From contig NW_004086087.1 of NCBI RefSeq assembly GCF_000220395.1, positions 1 to 64,000 of the forward strand: DNA of 64,000 bases, written 5' to 3'. The notes below the pieces were generated by a model, which searched no databases, was not told the DNA's origin, and saw nothing but the letters and a program-made list of their open reading frames with translations. Positions within the stretch are counted from its first letter, which is position 1. Every line of letters starts with the position of its first letter. A program made the position numbers and the translations under genes. Source of the DNA: Ichthyophthirius multifiliis. Its lineage: Eukaryota > Ciliophora > Oligohymenophorea > Hymenostomatida. Of this stretch, positions 13,901 through 25,911 are shown piece by piece.

Positions 13901-15463
13901 TCTAACGGACCTATTTATTAATATAAAAACAGAATTTATTCACTAATAATTTCCCCAATTATATAGTAAATATTTTTATAATAAAGAAACTTATAAGTTG
14001 AGGAAATATTTGAATTTGGAGACGGAAAAGATATACTATTATCAACATATAACATCCCTTCGTTTTCAGTTTCCGCAGAGGATTTCTAAATAAACATTCC
14101 TATTTAAATTTTAGATCATTCTAATGTGGGAAAAGTAACTGTAATAGGGTAATAATATTACATAAATTTTTTCAGTTATCTGTATAATTGTACACTTTTA
14201 TAAAATAATGTAGTTTCAAATTTTTTCATACTTTCCATATAAAATGGAAATACGAAAGTTTTTTTAGAAAATTTACAAGCGCCTATTACTTTTGTTTTAA
14301 GAAAATTAATTGCTTTTCCCACCCCTTAAAACAAAGAAGTTAAAAATCAATATATGTGTTTAAATTATGTAGAAACATATAAAAATTGGAATTCAACACA
14401 TTGTATTTTTTAATCAGAAAATGTAACACATATAGCTTGTTCTTGTTACACTTTATAAGGACCTGTAGTTGTTGTTTCTATTCCATAAAATATTCAAGAA
14501 GGAATAAATGAAAATAATTTGTTGAAATATAATAATTTTTTACATCCTATTTTAAATTAAAAAAGATAATCGTATTTAAATGATAAATCTAATTAATAAG
14601 CTTTAAATAATCAAAGTTAAATTAATGGAACTTCCTTAAATGGTAATAATTATGGAGCTATATCTAATTTTGATGGATTTTATATTACTGTTGTATTTTT
14701 GGTTGGTTTATTTATTGTTTTGTTTTAAGTTGCAATCAAGCAAAATATAAACGAACAAAATAGTAATATTAATAATGATAATGAAAATGATAATAAATTA
14801 TAAAAAACACACTTGTATTTTATACTTTTCTATTCCTTTTTTAAAGGATAAAGTAATGATTATATAAATAGTTATACCAGACTTTGTTTACTGTTAGGAA
14901 TATGGTGTTTTCATATGACTTTTACTTCTATGTTTTCTTTTGTTATTAATATTACTTCTACTTATTAAATATTTTTATTAAGCTTTTATTCTTGTATTTG
15001 TTCTGTTATTTTCACTTATTTAACTTACGGATTATTAGGGTATTTTTATTTTGGATTATCTGATATAACGTCAAGAAAATATCATTTAAAAAATGAACAA
15101 AATCATATGAATGGGTTTAGTTACAGAGTTACTATTTTTAGCACAACTTTAATAATTATTATTCTTTCTTTTTTTTTAATTACAATCTTTGTAGATAGAC
15201 AAAGTGATAGTAATTAAAAAAAAATTGAATAATGGGTTTTATAAATTTTTATTTCGTATTTTATTGATTTTTTGGGAGATTTAGGAGTTGCAGGATTGGT
15301 GTATGTTAAAGGAATTAATAATATTATGAGTATATTATTTTCGTTAAAAGGTTAAATTTATATACCAAAGAGTTATGAATTATAATAAAATAGTTAAAAA
15401 AATATTATTAATGATAAAAATAATATTAATTATTTTGTTAAAATTGATTTAGAAGTTTCTTGA
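7179..15463 (+). CDS. Giant LamG / Cys-rich / REJ / GPS membrane receptor-like protein
   Basis: Start ATG 7179 gives a clear signal peptide (MFFLTFFLFYFVQLYQQQQ), then a 25-bp intron (7294-7318) and a LamG-like domain (GLMGWAKY; GTGMVFSNIDQGIFVPQ). From about 8600 to 12300 come many CxxC-type Cys modules of the furin-like kind (units such as CxxCxxxCxxCFGG). A REJ-like stretch follows near 12640, an EGF-like block (IPCDDQIDCLGQGKC) near 13400, and a GPS-like motif (NWNSTHCIF then ACSCYTLQGPVVV) near 14390. About five hydrophobic helices precede the TGA. Introns at 8948-8996, 9291-9330, 9586-9662, 9933-9970, 10739-10780 and 11160-11197 all sit in phase 1 just before a Cys codon. A longer intron near 12836-13018 holds TATAGA repeats. 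The N-terminal model needs one extra T at the T9 run 7650-7658, and the join near 7390-7440 is unresolved. The likely role is surface adhesion or sensing (inferred). Confidence 0.8.
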
Positions 15464-15930
15464 AAACAACTTATTTATTGCCTTTATATCGTTTTAAATT
15501 GATTTTTTTAATAAATTTTTATTGTATCTTTTATAAATTATATACTTATCAATTAATAGATATATTTTTTTTATTTAAATTAATATAAATTATACACTTT
15601 TTTTATATCAAAATAAAACTTATAAAAATTTATTTTTAAAGTAATTATTAATATTTTAAATAATAAATATAGTAATATCTTTTTACTGTAATTTTTTTTA
15701 ATATAAGCAATAATTTATAAGAATAATTAATTATATATATATATATAGTATCATTTATTTTTAATTAAATTATGTATTTCAGAATATTTTATTTATACAA
15801 AAAATATTATCAATATTTAAAATAAAAATATTCTTTTATTTATTAATTTAAAAGAATAAACAAAAATAATTTAATTTTACCTAAAAAATAAGATATAAAT
15901 TTAATATAAAAAAAAATCTTAAAAAAAAAA
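15464..15930. other. AT-rich spacer
   Basis: Nothing recognised. It includes the 3' flank of the receptor gene and the short 5' flank of eIF3h. Confidence 0.6.
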
Positions 15931-16999
15931 ATGTCTTAAAATATCAAAAAAGTATAAATTTCGGAACTTGTAATAAATAAATTACAAAAATTAAAATTAT
16001 AATAAAATATTATAGGTAATTTTAAAAATATTAAAACATACAAAATCTAGTGATGATAAAGTTGTAATGGGCTAATTACATGGTTTTTTCCAAAATTAAA
16101 GTTAAATATTAGAAATCACTAATAGTTATCCTATTCCTGATAATGTAATTATTATTTATCAAAAATAATTTCCTAAAATAAATAAAAGACAAATACAAAT
16201 ATTGATTAAGCTGAGTATGACCATTAAATGTCAAAATTATGTGAAGAAGTAAATTTAGATAATAATAAGGTAGGTTGGTATCACATTTCTTATAAGCAAG
16301 ATAATTTTGTATCTTTTGATGCTTTTGAATTACAAAAAGAGTATTAATAATATTATCCTCATACTGTTTATTTAGTTTATGATGTTTTAGAAGCTTCTCG
16401 TGGTGTTTAAAACCCTTTAAGGGCATACAGATTGAATGAAAAATATGTTCATTTAAGTTAAAGTTAAAAAGCTACTTTATAAGATTTATCTACTTATAAT
16501 AATAAATAAGAAAAAATTTTTGATAGAATTGAAGTCGAAATTGTCAGAAATCCACTTACTTAAGTAAACTTTTAAATTATAAATATATTTGTAAAAAAGA
16601 TTATTAATAATTTTAGGTTTTTATATAATAATATACATAAGAAATAAGCAAAAAATATGAAAATTAATAGCAAAATTAATTAAATATATCAAATTTACTT
16701 TAAAAAAATACGTAAAATAAACTACATTTATTTTTTTATTTTATATATTTATTAGAAATTATTTAAATGAAGCAATTGAAGAATTAATTGGATAAAATTA
16801 CAAATTTAATGAAGAAGTTTTAAAATATGTAAAGGTAAAAGACGCTATTAAGTAAGAAAAAACTGTTTAAGAAGTAGAAATATAAGATTATATTGATAAT
16901 TTACTTTAATGCGATAGAGTATGCACTTTAGCATAAAATATTAATGAATAAACATTGTTTGTTACTTAATCAATTTAAGCTTTAAAATAATTATAATGA
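15931..16999 (+). CDS. EIF3H: Translation initiation factor eIF3 subunit h
   Basis: Five exons read without any frame problem: 15931-15969, 16016-16144, 16189-16563, 16617-16711 and 16756-16999. The four introns are 44-53 bp. The product is 293 residues. The MPN domain shows VQISELVVILKILKHTKSS, LHGFFQNQSQILEITNSYP, then EVNLDNNKVGWYHISY, TVYLVYDVLEASRG and LRAYRL, all eIF3h landmarks (human: NVDHLHVGWYQST). The catalytic JAMM His/Asp set of active MPN+ proteases is absent, as expected for this subunit. It is a scaffold of the eIF3 complex on the 40S ribosome (known). The C-terminal helices (NYLNEAIEELIGQNYKFNEE) match the family tail, though the protein is shorter than human eIF3h (~350). 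Confidence 0.9.
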
Positions 17000-17280
17000 T
17001 AATTATAGTATTTGGAAAATTATTTTTATTTTAATTTCTTTTTATATATTTTAGTATAAGTTTAAAAATAAATAAAAATAATATTTTTGCCTTAATTTTT
17101 TTATTATTTAAAATTGCTATTTTTTTAATCTTTTGAAATATTTCTTTAATATAATATAATATTTAAACAAATTTTAATAGAAATAAAAATAATTTTTTCT
17201 CGTAACATTAAAAATTAAAATAAGATTTGCTAAAATTTTTTTTCTTAATAAAAAAAGAAAACCAGTTTTTTTTTTTTTTT

Positions 17281-17557
17281 GATACAATCGTAGTCTGCAT
17301 AACCTAATGGTAAATAGCAAAACTAAAGTCTGTCTATGGTTGAAAATGAGGGGTTGGAGAAAGATGTTCGTGAGTGAAGCATGCATGGAAGAAGCGTTAG
17401 GTATCTTTTGCTATTTTTCTTTCTCTACAGTATACTGATACTATAGAATTAGGTTTGTCCTCATCACTACATAACCTAGTTAGTATTGATAATACCTTGT
17501 GAATCCCACCCACGTTAAGGGAAATTAAATTTTAGAATTGTTTGTAATTTTTTTTTT
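17281..17557 (+). ncRNA. Candidate structured non-coding RNA
   Basis: About 270 bp of clearly higher GC (roughly 40 percent against 10-15 percent around it), flanked by T-runs. The T10 run at 17548-17557 would suit a Pol III stop. TGA occurs in the frames I read and no protein was seen. Strong complementarities are visible: AAATAGCAAAA (17312-17322) with TTTTGCTATTT (about 17405-17415); GGAGAAAGA (about 17354) with TCTTTCTCT (about 17418), which would form a pseudoknot with the first; TAGGTT with AACCTA; and hairpins AGTAT/ATACT and GTATT/AATAC. A pseudoknotted Pol III-type RNA would fit RNase P or MRP RNA, and SRP RNA is another possibility, but I found no decisive motif. It is not a tRNA and lacks the CAACCCCAA template of telomerase RNA. 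Strand is inferred from the T-run. Confidence 0.6.
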
Positions 17558-17663
17558 GAGAGCAAAAAAAAAATTATTTTTATTTATTTCCTCTCTATTA
17601 TAATATTCTAAAAATACATATATTACATATTTTTGTTTATTTTCTTTTTTTATCTAATATGTA

Positions 17664-17745
17664 GAATGAGCATAATTATCGTAATTCGATTATATTAGGT
17701 GCAGTAGTCTGCTCTGATCTTTAGGGATATTTTATGCATACATAT
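17664..17745. ncRNA. Possible small hairpin RNA
   Basis: A second GC-enriched block 110 bp after the larger candidate RNA. It contains the perfect hairpin GCAG-TAGT-CTGC and a second imperfect stem (ATTATCG with CGATTAT). The string TAGTCTGC also occurs near the 5' end of the larger candidate (about 17291). It could be a separate small RNA or part of the same transcript. No coding potential was seen. Confidence 0.3.
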
Positions 17746-18100
17746 ATTAAAAATTATATTATATATATAATGAAAAAATAATAAAAATTTAAATAAATAA
17801 TTTTATGTATTAACTTTTTATAATCATATTTCATTAATATTAAATATAATAAAACATTGAATAAAATATAAATATAAATTTTATTATTTAATAATAAAAA
17901 AATATTAAAATTAGATATTTATATTTAATTTATTAATAAAACATTATATTTATTTTATTTTTAATATCTTTGTATAAATAAATATATTTCTTTTTTTATA
18001 TAAAAAACGAAAATTATAAATCAATTTAATATAATTGTTTACAAAAAATTTGAATAAAAAATAATTATAGAATAAAAATTTATTAAATCAAATTCTTAGC
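17746..18100. other. AT-rich spacer
   Basis: Spacer between the candidate RNA locus and the 3' end of the leftward coiled-coil gene. Nothing recognised. Confidence 0.6.
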
Positions 18101-19783
18101 TCATTTAATTTTTTAGGTATTAAACATACTTTTATTCAAAATCGTTAGTTTCGAAAATAATTCTTCATTTTATTCAATTAATTCTTTATTATTTTATTAA
18201 AATGTTTTATTAATAAGAATTTAATTCTTTAAATCATTTTCTAATTTTGCTTTATTTTCTTAAATTTTCATTACTTCTGCAAGTAATTCTTTCATTTTCG
18301 TATTAAAAAATTCTAACTAAATTCTATCCTAATAAACAATATTATTATAATTCTTTTCCAGAATTTTCAACTAATTAGTTTATTCTTACAAATGAATTTA
18401 CAATTCTTCATTTTTTTTCTTCAATTGAAAATTTTCATTCAATGTTTTTTCCTCTTTTATTTCTAATTAGTCCCTTTCTTTTTTAACCGAATCATATTCC
18501 TTTTATAATAAACCGATTTCTTCATCTTATTGACTATTCAAATTATTTAGAGTATCATTTTAATTAATTAAAATATTATATTAAGTTTAAAATTTTTAAT
18601 ATTCTTCCTATATGTATTATAATTATTATTCTATTTGTGAATTCATTTCTTATTATTTAGCCAATTCTCTCATTTTCGAATTAAAATAATCTTATTAACT
18701 TCTTTCCTAAATAACTAAATTATTGTAATTTTCCTCCAAAACTTTCATCTAATTTCTTTAATCTTATAATAAACTTTAAATCTCTTCATTTTTTTTCTTC
18801 AGGGTTACATTTTCATTCTACAATTTTTCAACTTTTTTTTCAAACTTATGTACTTCTCTTTATAATTAATCTACTTCCTTCTATAATTAATTGATTTTAT
18901 TTTTCTTCTAGGTATTAAGTGTATTATTTTAGTTAATCATAGTACTATATTAACCTTACAGTCTTTAATATTCTTCTTAAATCTATAAAAACTACTACTC
19001 GATTTGAGAATTACTTTCTTATTATTTATTCAAAGCTAGTTTTTATTGTTTTTCTTTTACTTCTTGCATATTTTATACTTCATGTAACTATTCCAAAGTT
19101 TTTTAATATTAATTTTTTACTTTTTCTAAATTTTCAATTTGAAATAGAAAGTTTCCAATTTTTTCTTCTAAAATTTTGTTAGAATTAAATATATTAAAAT
19201 TTTCTTTTTTTAAATGCTCATTTTCTTAAGTTAAAAAAGTTACTTTTTCTTTATTTTCTTTGTATTTATTTTTCAAAACTATATTCATTTCTTTTTCCTC
19301 TATTAAATCTTTTTCAATTTATTCATATCCTTCAGAAAGAAATTTCACTCTTTCGTTAGTTTTAAGCCTTGCCTCTTGGCTTTTTTCAGATAACATTTTA
19401 AATTCTTCTATAGTAGACGATACTTCGATTAATTCAAGGGCTTTTTATTATAATTCCTTCTATAAACGTAAGTTTTGGTCTTCCAAAACTCTTATTTTCT
19501 CATCAGATGATTCTGTTAAATATTTTATTTCGTCTTACAAAAGCTAAAGCTTATCTTAGAGTAATTCTAGTTGTGCCTTATATATTTACTACATTTATTC
19601 TATCTAATATTCTTTTTGCTATTAGCTTTGTTCAGTATTTTAAGGATCATCTTGTGTAGTTTTTTTAGTCATTTGCTGTTTAATTTCTTCCATTTTTTAT
19701 TAAGTTTTTTAAATTTCCTAATAGAGATTATTTAAATTATTTTCGTCATCGTCTATATTATTTAAATTAGTATTGATATTCAT
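18101..19783 (-). CDS. Coiled-coil protein with internal tandem duplication
   Basis: A single uninterrupted exon of 561 codons (MNINTNLNNIDDDENNLNNL start, TGA stop). The N-terminal 60 residues are Gln-rich, followed by continuous heptad-like coiled coil. About 120 residues are repeated in tandem. One copy opens NSQIEQQFLQIQEEYQRLQ and closes YNNLVIQERSQQDYFNSKM; the second opens NSQIEQQLQYIQEEYQKFQ and closes YNNIVYQDRIQLEFFNTKM. Such repeats are typical of structural cytoskeletal or basal-body proteins, but I cannot name the family. It is one of the cleanest gene models here because no homopolymer problem falls inside it. Confidence 0.85.
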
Positions 19784-22700
19784 TTTTTTATTATTATTAA
19801 ATTTATTATTCTATAAAAATAAAAAAGAAAAAATATTAAATAAAATATAATAACTTTATTTTTAAGAAAAAAAAAATAATAATAAAAATTATTTAAAATT
19901 TTTATTATTATTTTTTAGTTGTTATGAATTTAATGTTTGTTATCTTTTTCTTCCATTTATTTTTAAAAACTCAATCGAAAAAAAGTAAGGCTAGAAATAA
20001 TAGATAAAGCCTTTTATTGTTGTTAATTAAGTATTGAGTTATTTTATTTAAAAAAAAATAAAGAAAAATATAATTTATAAATATAATATATTTAAAAAAT
20101 ATAAAAAAATTTATATATAAATTTTATTTTATATTATTATTTATTTTATAATAATGACATTAAAATCGAATTCAAAAAATAATAAAATTAAGAAAAATGT
20201 TTAAATTAGCTTTAAAATGATGAAATATATTACCTGGCATCGAATAGTAAATATTAAAACTATTTATAAAAAAATTAACTTTGCCAAAATTTCAAAAATA
20301 ATTTAATTAATATTTTATCAGAAGAAAACATTGAAAAAGGTTTATTTTAATAAAGATATTAACAAATTACAATAAATATAGTAGAAGTTATTTTATAAAT
20401 ATAATATAGTAAAAAAAGTTATCTGATTTTAAATAATTTAATATTAATCTAATAAACTATATCAGAATATGCTTTCAATAATTTCTTTGATTATTATATA
20501 ATTAGTAATATATAAATTTTAATTAATACTTTAATATATAAAAATATTATTTATAATTATTTATTTAAATATTTTATTTATATAAATATATACAAATATA
20601 AAATTATTTATATATTTATATATTAATATATTAATAATAAATAAATAAAAATCTTCAAATTAATTCAATTTTTATTATAATTATTTGATTTTTTTTAAAT
20701 GATAATTGGTTTTTTATATAAATTTTATTTAAATATATGTTATAATTTACTTTTCATTAGCAAATATATTTATAAAATATAATTAGAAAATTTTATAAAT
20801 ATTAAATATTTATAAAAATAATTTATAAATAACAAACATAATTCATAAAACATATAATTTTATATTTATTTAAATTGCATTAATTTTTATAATTATATAT
20901 TTATAATACTCTTTATTTTTGATAAATATATTTACTAATATTATTTTTTTATAAAGTATTTTATTAATTTATTTTTATTTATGATTAATTAAAGTTATTA
21001 TTATTTAATATGATTATTTTATAATTAATTAGATATATTTTTTAATTTTGGCATAGCTTATAATAATATTAATTTTAATTTTATTACATATCTTGTTTTT
21101 AACATATTTCTTTATTTTTAATAATATATTGCTAGTATAAGTTTTTTTTTATATTTGTATTTTATTTATTGTTTAAAAATTTTTTATTCCTCTGTAATTA
21201 ATTATAATTAAATGTAAAGAATTCGTTTTTTTAAGAAAAAAATATTTATTTAATCTTTTATTTCTTCAATTATTTATTTCTATTCTCATATTATTAGTAA
21301 TATTTTTAATCTAATAAAGTTTTTATTCTTCTTAATTCAAACATATATTATCTTTTAATTTCTATTAATTTAAATAACCAAATAAAAATTTAAAGATTTT
21401 AATAAATAATATTAGAATCTTTTTATATATTTCTATATATTATATAAATACAGTTTAAATTTGTTTTGCTTTTAATATTTCCTATTGTCATTATAATATT
21501 TATTAGTTAAAATTTTTTTAATATTAAAAATTATCTATAATTAATTTATATTTATTTTAAATTAATTGTTTTTTTAGTTTTAAATAATGAATTTCCGATT
21601 AAAGAGTTTTGCTTACATGAAATAGGTTATTATTCTTTATTATAAGTAAATTTACTTTATACTTTCATTTGTTTAAGTTTTCTTAATATATTTTATAACT
21701 AATTTTTTGAAAAATAGATTATTGAAATGTATTTTTAATTTACTAATTTGAACTATTATCGAATTAATTTATTGTTTAAACTAATTATTTTAATTTAATT
21801 ATTCAGCTATAAAAATTTAATCATAAAGTTTTTTATTAATTATATTTCTTTTTAATTATAAAAGTTAATTTTTTAATTTTCAAATAATATCATTATAATT
21901 TTGATCTTCTTATTTGTAAAATAATATAATAAAAAAATATAATTTTTAATATTTTTAAATTGAAAATTCATTAGTTTTAAAGATTTTTTAGTTTTTACTG
22001 ATTTTTATTTTATTAAATATTTTTTAAAAGTTTAATTATACTTTTTATTTTTTTTATAATAAAATAATTATATTATTCTAATATATTACTCATTTTAATA
22101 TTCATAATATATTTTTCAAATTTAAGACGTTTAACTTCTTTATGTATTTTTAATTTTTATTTAATATAATATTGTTATTTATATAAATAAAACATTATTT
22201 TTAAATTTTCCTTATTTATTCATATTTTATTTAGACTTATTATTAAATTTAATAAAAAAGCATATTTTTAAAATAATAAAAATTTGAAGGGATGCATTTA
22301 TTTTTAATTATGCCTTTACAAAATTGGGCTTTTAGCTTTAATTAGTATTTAAATTTATATTATTACATTTTATTTCAATTAGTTTTAAATTCGCATTTTG
22401 TTTTAATTGAGTTTTAGAAGAAAAAATCAATATGATATTAAGAAAATCTTATATTATTATGGTATTATGGTATTATTTTTTAATATAAGTTAGAATTTCA
22501 AGTTAATATTGAAATTTTATTAAATTGATTTGTGCTAAACATTTGCCTTTGGAAATGCTATGTTTGGATGGTATATTTTTATTAAATTATTCCTTTATGG
22601 AATATATTGAAGCTAAATTATATATTTAAATTAATTATTTGCTATACTTAAAAGATTTTTATGAATAAAATATATTTTTTATAAAAAAAAAAGAAAAATA

Positions 22701-22832
22701 TAATAAAAAAAATATTAAAAATATTTAAACAATATATTTATAGTTTATAAATTTATTTGTTATTTTTATTTATATTATTAAAAAATATAAAATAAATAAA
22801 ATATATATTTTTTATTTTATATATGCATTTTT
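19784..22832. other. Long AT-rich gene-free region
   Basis: About 3 kb, mostly A and T with mixed short repeats. I see no gene with the ciliate code on either strand. A slightly more complex patch lies at about 22260-22640, where plus-strand reading gives short pieces (MLCLDGIFLLNYSFMEYIEA) without start or domain context; it may be gene debris. The repeat unit at 19960-20045 is listed separately. Confidence 0.5.
19957..20045. repeat. Repeat unit A, bounded by AACTCAAT / ATTGAGTT
   Basis: It starts TTTTTAAAAACTCAATCGA and ends TTAATTAAGTATTGAGTT, so the ends form an 8-bp inverted repeat (AACTCAAT and ATTGAGTT). A second inverted pair (AAGGCT with AGCCTTT) lies inside. The same 19-base opening and a later TTAATTAAGT occur at 60611-60695 inside the first intron of AlaRS. 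It may be a small MITE or a non-coding RNA gene; two copies are too few to decide. Confidence 0.4.
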
Positions 22833-24130
22833 TCATTATTATATAATTTATTTTGTTTCTTCATTGTTTTCATCTTCTGATTATTTTTATAGAACTTTAT
22901 AACAATTTAAATGCAAGTTAGCCGGTTTTTTATATCCTGTGGATGTTTCTTCTATCAATAGTCTAACAGCATTTTCATACATCCACTCTTCTTTACTATG
23001 ATTAAATGTCAAACAAAAGTTTTCTTAACAAAGATCACATTTTCCCTTTTATTATTTTAATTTTAATATATTTTATGATTATTTATTTTATCTATATTTT
23101 AAGTAGAATAATATAAAAATTACATTTTCAACTAATTTTTGAGAAACATAATAGTTTTATTCAGGTTATTATATTTCTTATTTATTATTTTATTATTCTT
23201 CATTATATTCTATCCAATCCTATTTTTTATACATAAAAATAACAAAATATTAAAAAAAAATACATTAAAATCTAAAAGAAAAGGTCTATTTCTTTTTATA
23301 GTATTTTATTTGGTTTCTATTAAATTTAAGTTTTATTAAAAATGATTATCTAAATGCTTTCTTAAATACTCTTTTAAAATAAACCTAAGACCACATTAAA
23401 AGCACTAAAAAGGCATATTATCATATAATTAATTAAAAGAAAGTTGTGTTTTTTCTTCACTAAAAACGAAAAATTATATAAATATATATATTATTTTTTT
23501 ATTTTTTTGATTAAAAAAAATATAAAATAAAATAAATAAAATGGTGAGTAAATGCATAAGTTTATATAATTTTAATTTAATAAATTTAATATATAATTCT
23601 AAATTATATATACTTTTAAAAATATCCAAGATCAATATGATATATATTTTTTTCTATATTTGAAGATATAATAGTTAAAAAGAGAGAAGAGTTTTTTACA
23701 GATATATTTTTACTATTTAAAAGTTCTTAAAAAAAATTAATTTTTTCAAAATTTATATTTTATAGATTTAACAAACCACTATCTACATTAGTTTTGTTTG
23801 GTGATATTTGCTTTTATTTATCATAATAGATTTGATTAAAATTAGGAAACTAATGATTAATTGTTTATAAATTTATTATATTTTAATCAGTCAGATTAAC
23901 AGGATTAACTAAATTTTATTAAAATTATTTATTAAAAGGAGAAATATATTAATAGTTAGGATAATTTGAGTAAAATAATTAAGGTTATTAAGTAGCTTAT
24001 TAAAAGTTATTAATAGACATATTTTATTTTGTTAATTCCATTAAATATCAATATTTTATTAAATAGGTTAAACATTTTAAATAAGTTTATTTTATTATAT
24101 TTATTGTTGCTATTATTATTATTAATACAA

Positions 24131-24194
<64 letters not shown>

Positions 24195-25911
24195 GAAGTT
24201 ATTTATGGTTATTGTTAAATTTATTATTCTTATCTTTGTAATTATTACTATTAATTTTATTATTATTTTATTTATTATTATTTATATTATTATTGTATTT
24301 TTATTTAATTAAGTTATTACCATTATTATTATTATGCTTGTTTTTATTATTTTACTTTTAGTTTTTCTTCATGTTTTTATATTTTTTACATATTTTATTC
24401 ATTTTACTTTCTATGATCTTATTTTTATTATAATTCTTAATTATTAAAAGTATCTAATTCATTATTTAATCTTTATTTTTCTGAAGTTTTGTTTAATTAA
24501 TTATGTTATTATTATATATATTGATTTTATTCATTTTTATTTTATAATTTATTTTATTTTTAGTTATTTTCTTATTAATAATCCTATATAGTATCATAAT
24601 TTAGTGAAGGTGTTGTTGCTAATAATTATGTATTTTATTAAGAATATTATTATTTGGGACGCACAAGTTTATGTAAAAGTGATCCATTATTATTATTATC
24701 TTTTTAAGATTAATTGTCTTTTTATTAATTATCTTGTTGACTAATTTTTATTTTTTCTTTGTCAATTCTAATTAATTTTTAACTTAATAATCTTTTATAT
24801 TATGTGCAGATTATTCAGCTAATATTTTTTTTTTTTTATTTTGATTTCTTATTCAGTTAAACTTATTTTTTTATCTAATTGTATTAATTAAGTTTTTTCT
24901 AAATTTTTTTTTATTACTACAATTAAGGCTACAATTAACTTGTTTTTTAAATAATTTGTGGTTTTTATTTTTTAAAACTATCATTGTTATTTTATTATTA
25001 TTATTAAAACTATTATTATAGTTATATTTAATTCTATTATTATGATAATTATTACTATTATTAATGCAATTATTATAATTATTATTATTATTATTATTAT
25101 TATTTTTATTGTTATTATTGTATTTATTTATTTTTTATTAAAGTGTTTGTTATTATTATTATTAACTTACATATTATTAATATGTCTATTATTATAGTTT
25201 TGATGCATATTTTTAATCATTGCTATCTGATTTTTTTTATATATGTTTTTTTTCTTAAATTTAATTTTATAAAATAAAATTATTATTATTAATCTAACTC
25301 GTATTAAGTTTATTATTATTGTTTTAAATTATAACATTATCTAAATATTTAAGATCTATTCCATTTTTTTAATAAGCTTTTTTTATAAATTCATAATCTT
25401 CCTTTGAAAATACTTCTATATCTTCATTTAAAGGACTTTCTTTTATTTCTTATCTCATATCCTCTAAAGTTTTTTAAGAAAAAACATCTACCCATAACTT
25501 TCTAAGTATTTTGAATTTATTTTTAGTTATTTCTTTTTCTTTGTATTAATAGAACATTTTAGTAAATATTAATGTTATATAAGGCTCTAAAAATCCGACA
25601 AATCGAATTTACCTCTCTTTCTTTTTATCTGTTATTATTTTATGTATTAACTAAAATATTCTATTCATATTGTTATCATTTTAATGATCCATTATGAAAT
25701 AATATATTCTTGTCACTAGTTAATTTATTAAATGTTCTCTGTTTTAATTTTATATGTAATCTAATATTAAAGTCATCATTGAATCTTTTTATTTTGCATC
25801 AACTTCTAATAAACTTTTTAAATGTTAATTTAATTTAATTAAATATTCGTTATCTTCTTAAGTTAAATTAAGGTTATCTCTTTTTATATTCTATAATTTA
25901 TTTTAACTCAT
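22833..25911 (-). CDS. PCF11: PCF11-like cleavage and polyadenylation factor
   Basis: Start ATG at 25911 (MSQNKLQNIKRDNLNLTQED). The first ~200 residues fit an RNA polymerase II CTD-interaction domain (LILDYIQNQNREHLINQLV, later KFKILRKLWVDVFSQKTLED). A long Asn-rich linker follows, encoded largely by (ATT)n on the plus strand. The C-terminus carries two zinc fingers placed as in PCF11: first FQCFQCGLRF.........HLDNHF (about 23340-23460), then CDLCQENFCL....EEWMYENAV with HLNCY (about 22900-23040). TGA is at 22833-22835. At least one intron precedes the last exon, and the exact structure of the linker is not resolved. PCF11 couples CTD binding to pre-mRNA 3' cleavage and termination (known). 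Confidence 0.85.
24134..24194. repeat. (ATT)n trinucleotide run in the PCF11 linker
   Basis: About 20 uninterrupted ATT units, with more scattered copies up to 25330. On the minus strand the AAT unit encodes poly-Asn, in line with the Asn-rich linker of the PCF11-like protein, so the run is probably coding rather than spacer. Confidence 0.7.

Noticed and set aside
16109-16426. 105-residue minus-strand ORF
   Set aside because: It lies antisense to the MPN domain of eIF3h, which is well supported on the plus strand across five exons.
17340-17375. Telomerase RNA template (minus strand reads CTCCAACCCCTCATT)
   Set aside because: Only CAACCCC matches; the required overlap to give CAACCCCAA is missing, so it cannot template repeated GGGGTT synthesis.
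17174-17386. 70-residue minus-strand ORF over the GC-rich island
   Set aside because: Arginine-rich chance frame across a stretch with strong RNA-type complementarities; no domain and no neighbour support.
23139-23339. 66-residue plus-strand hydrophobic ORF
   Set aside because: Antisense to an intron or linker of the PCF11-like gene; hydrophobic content follows from T-rich sequence.
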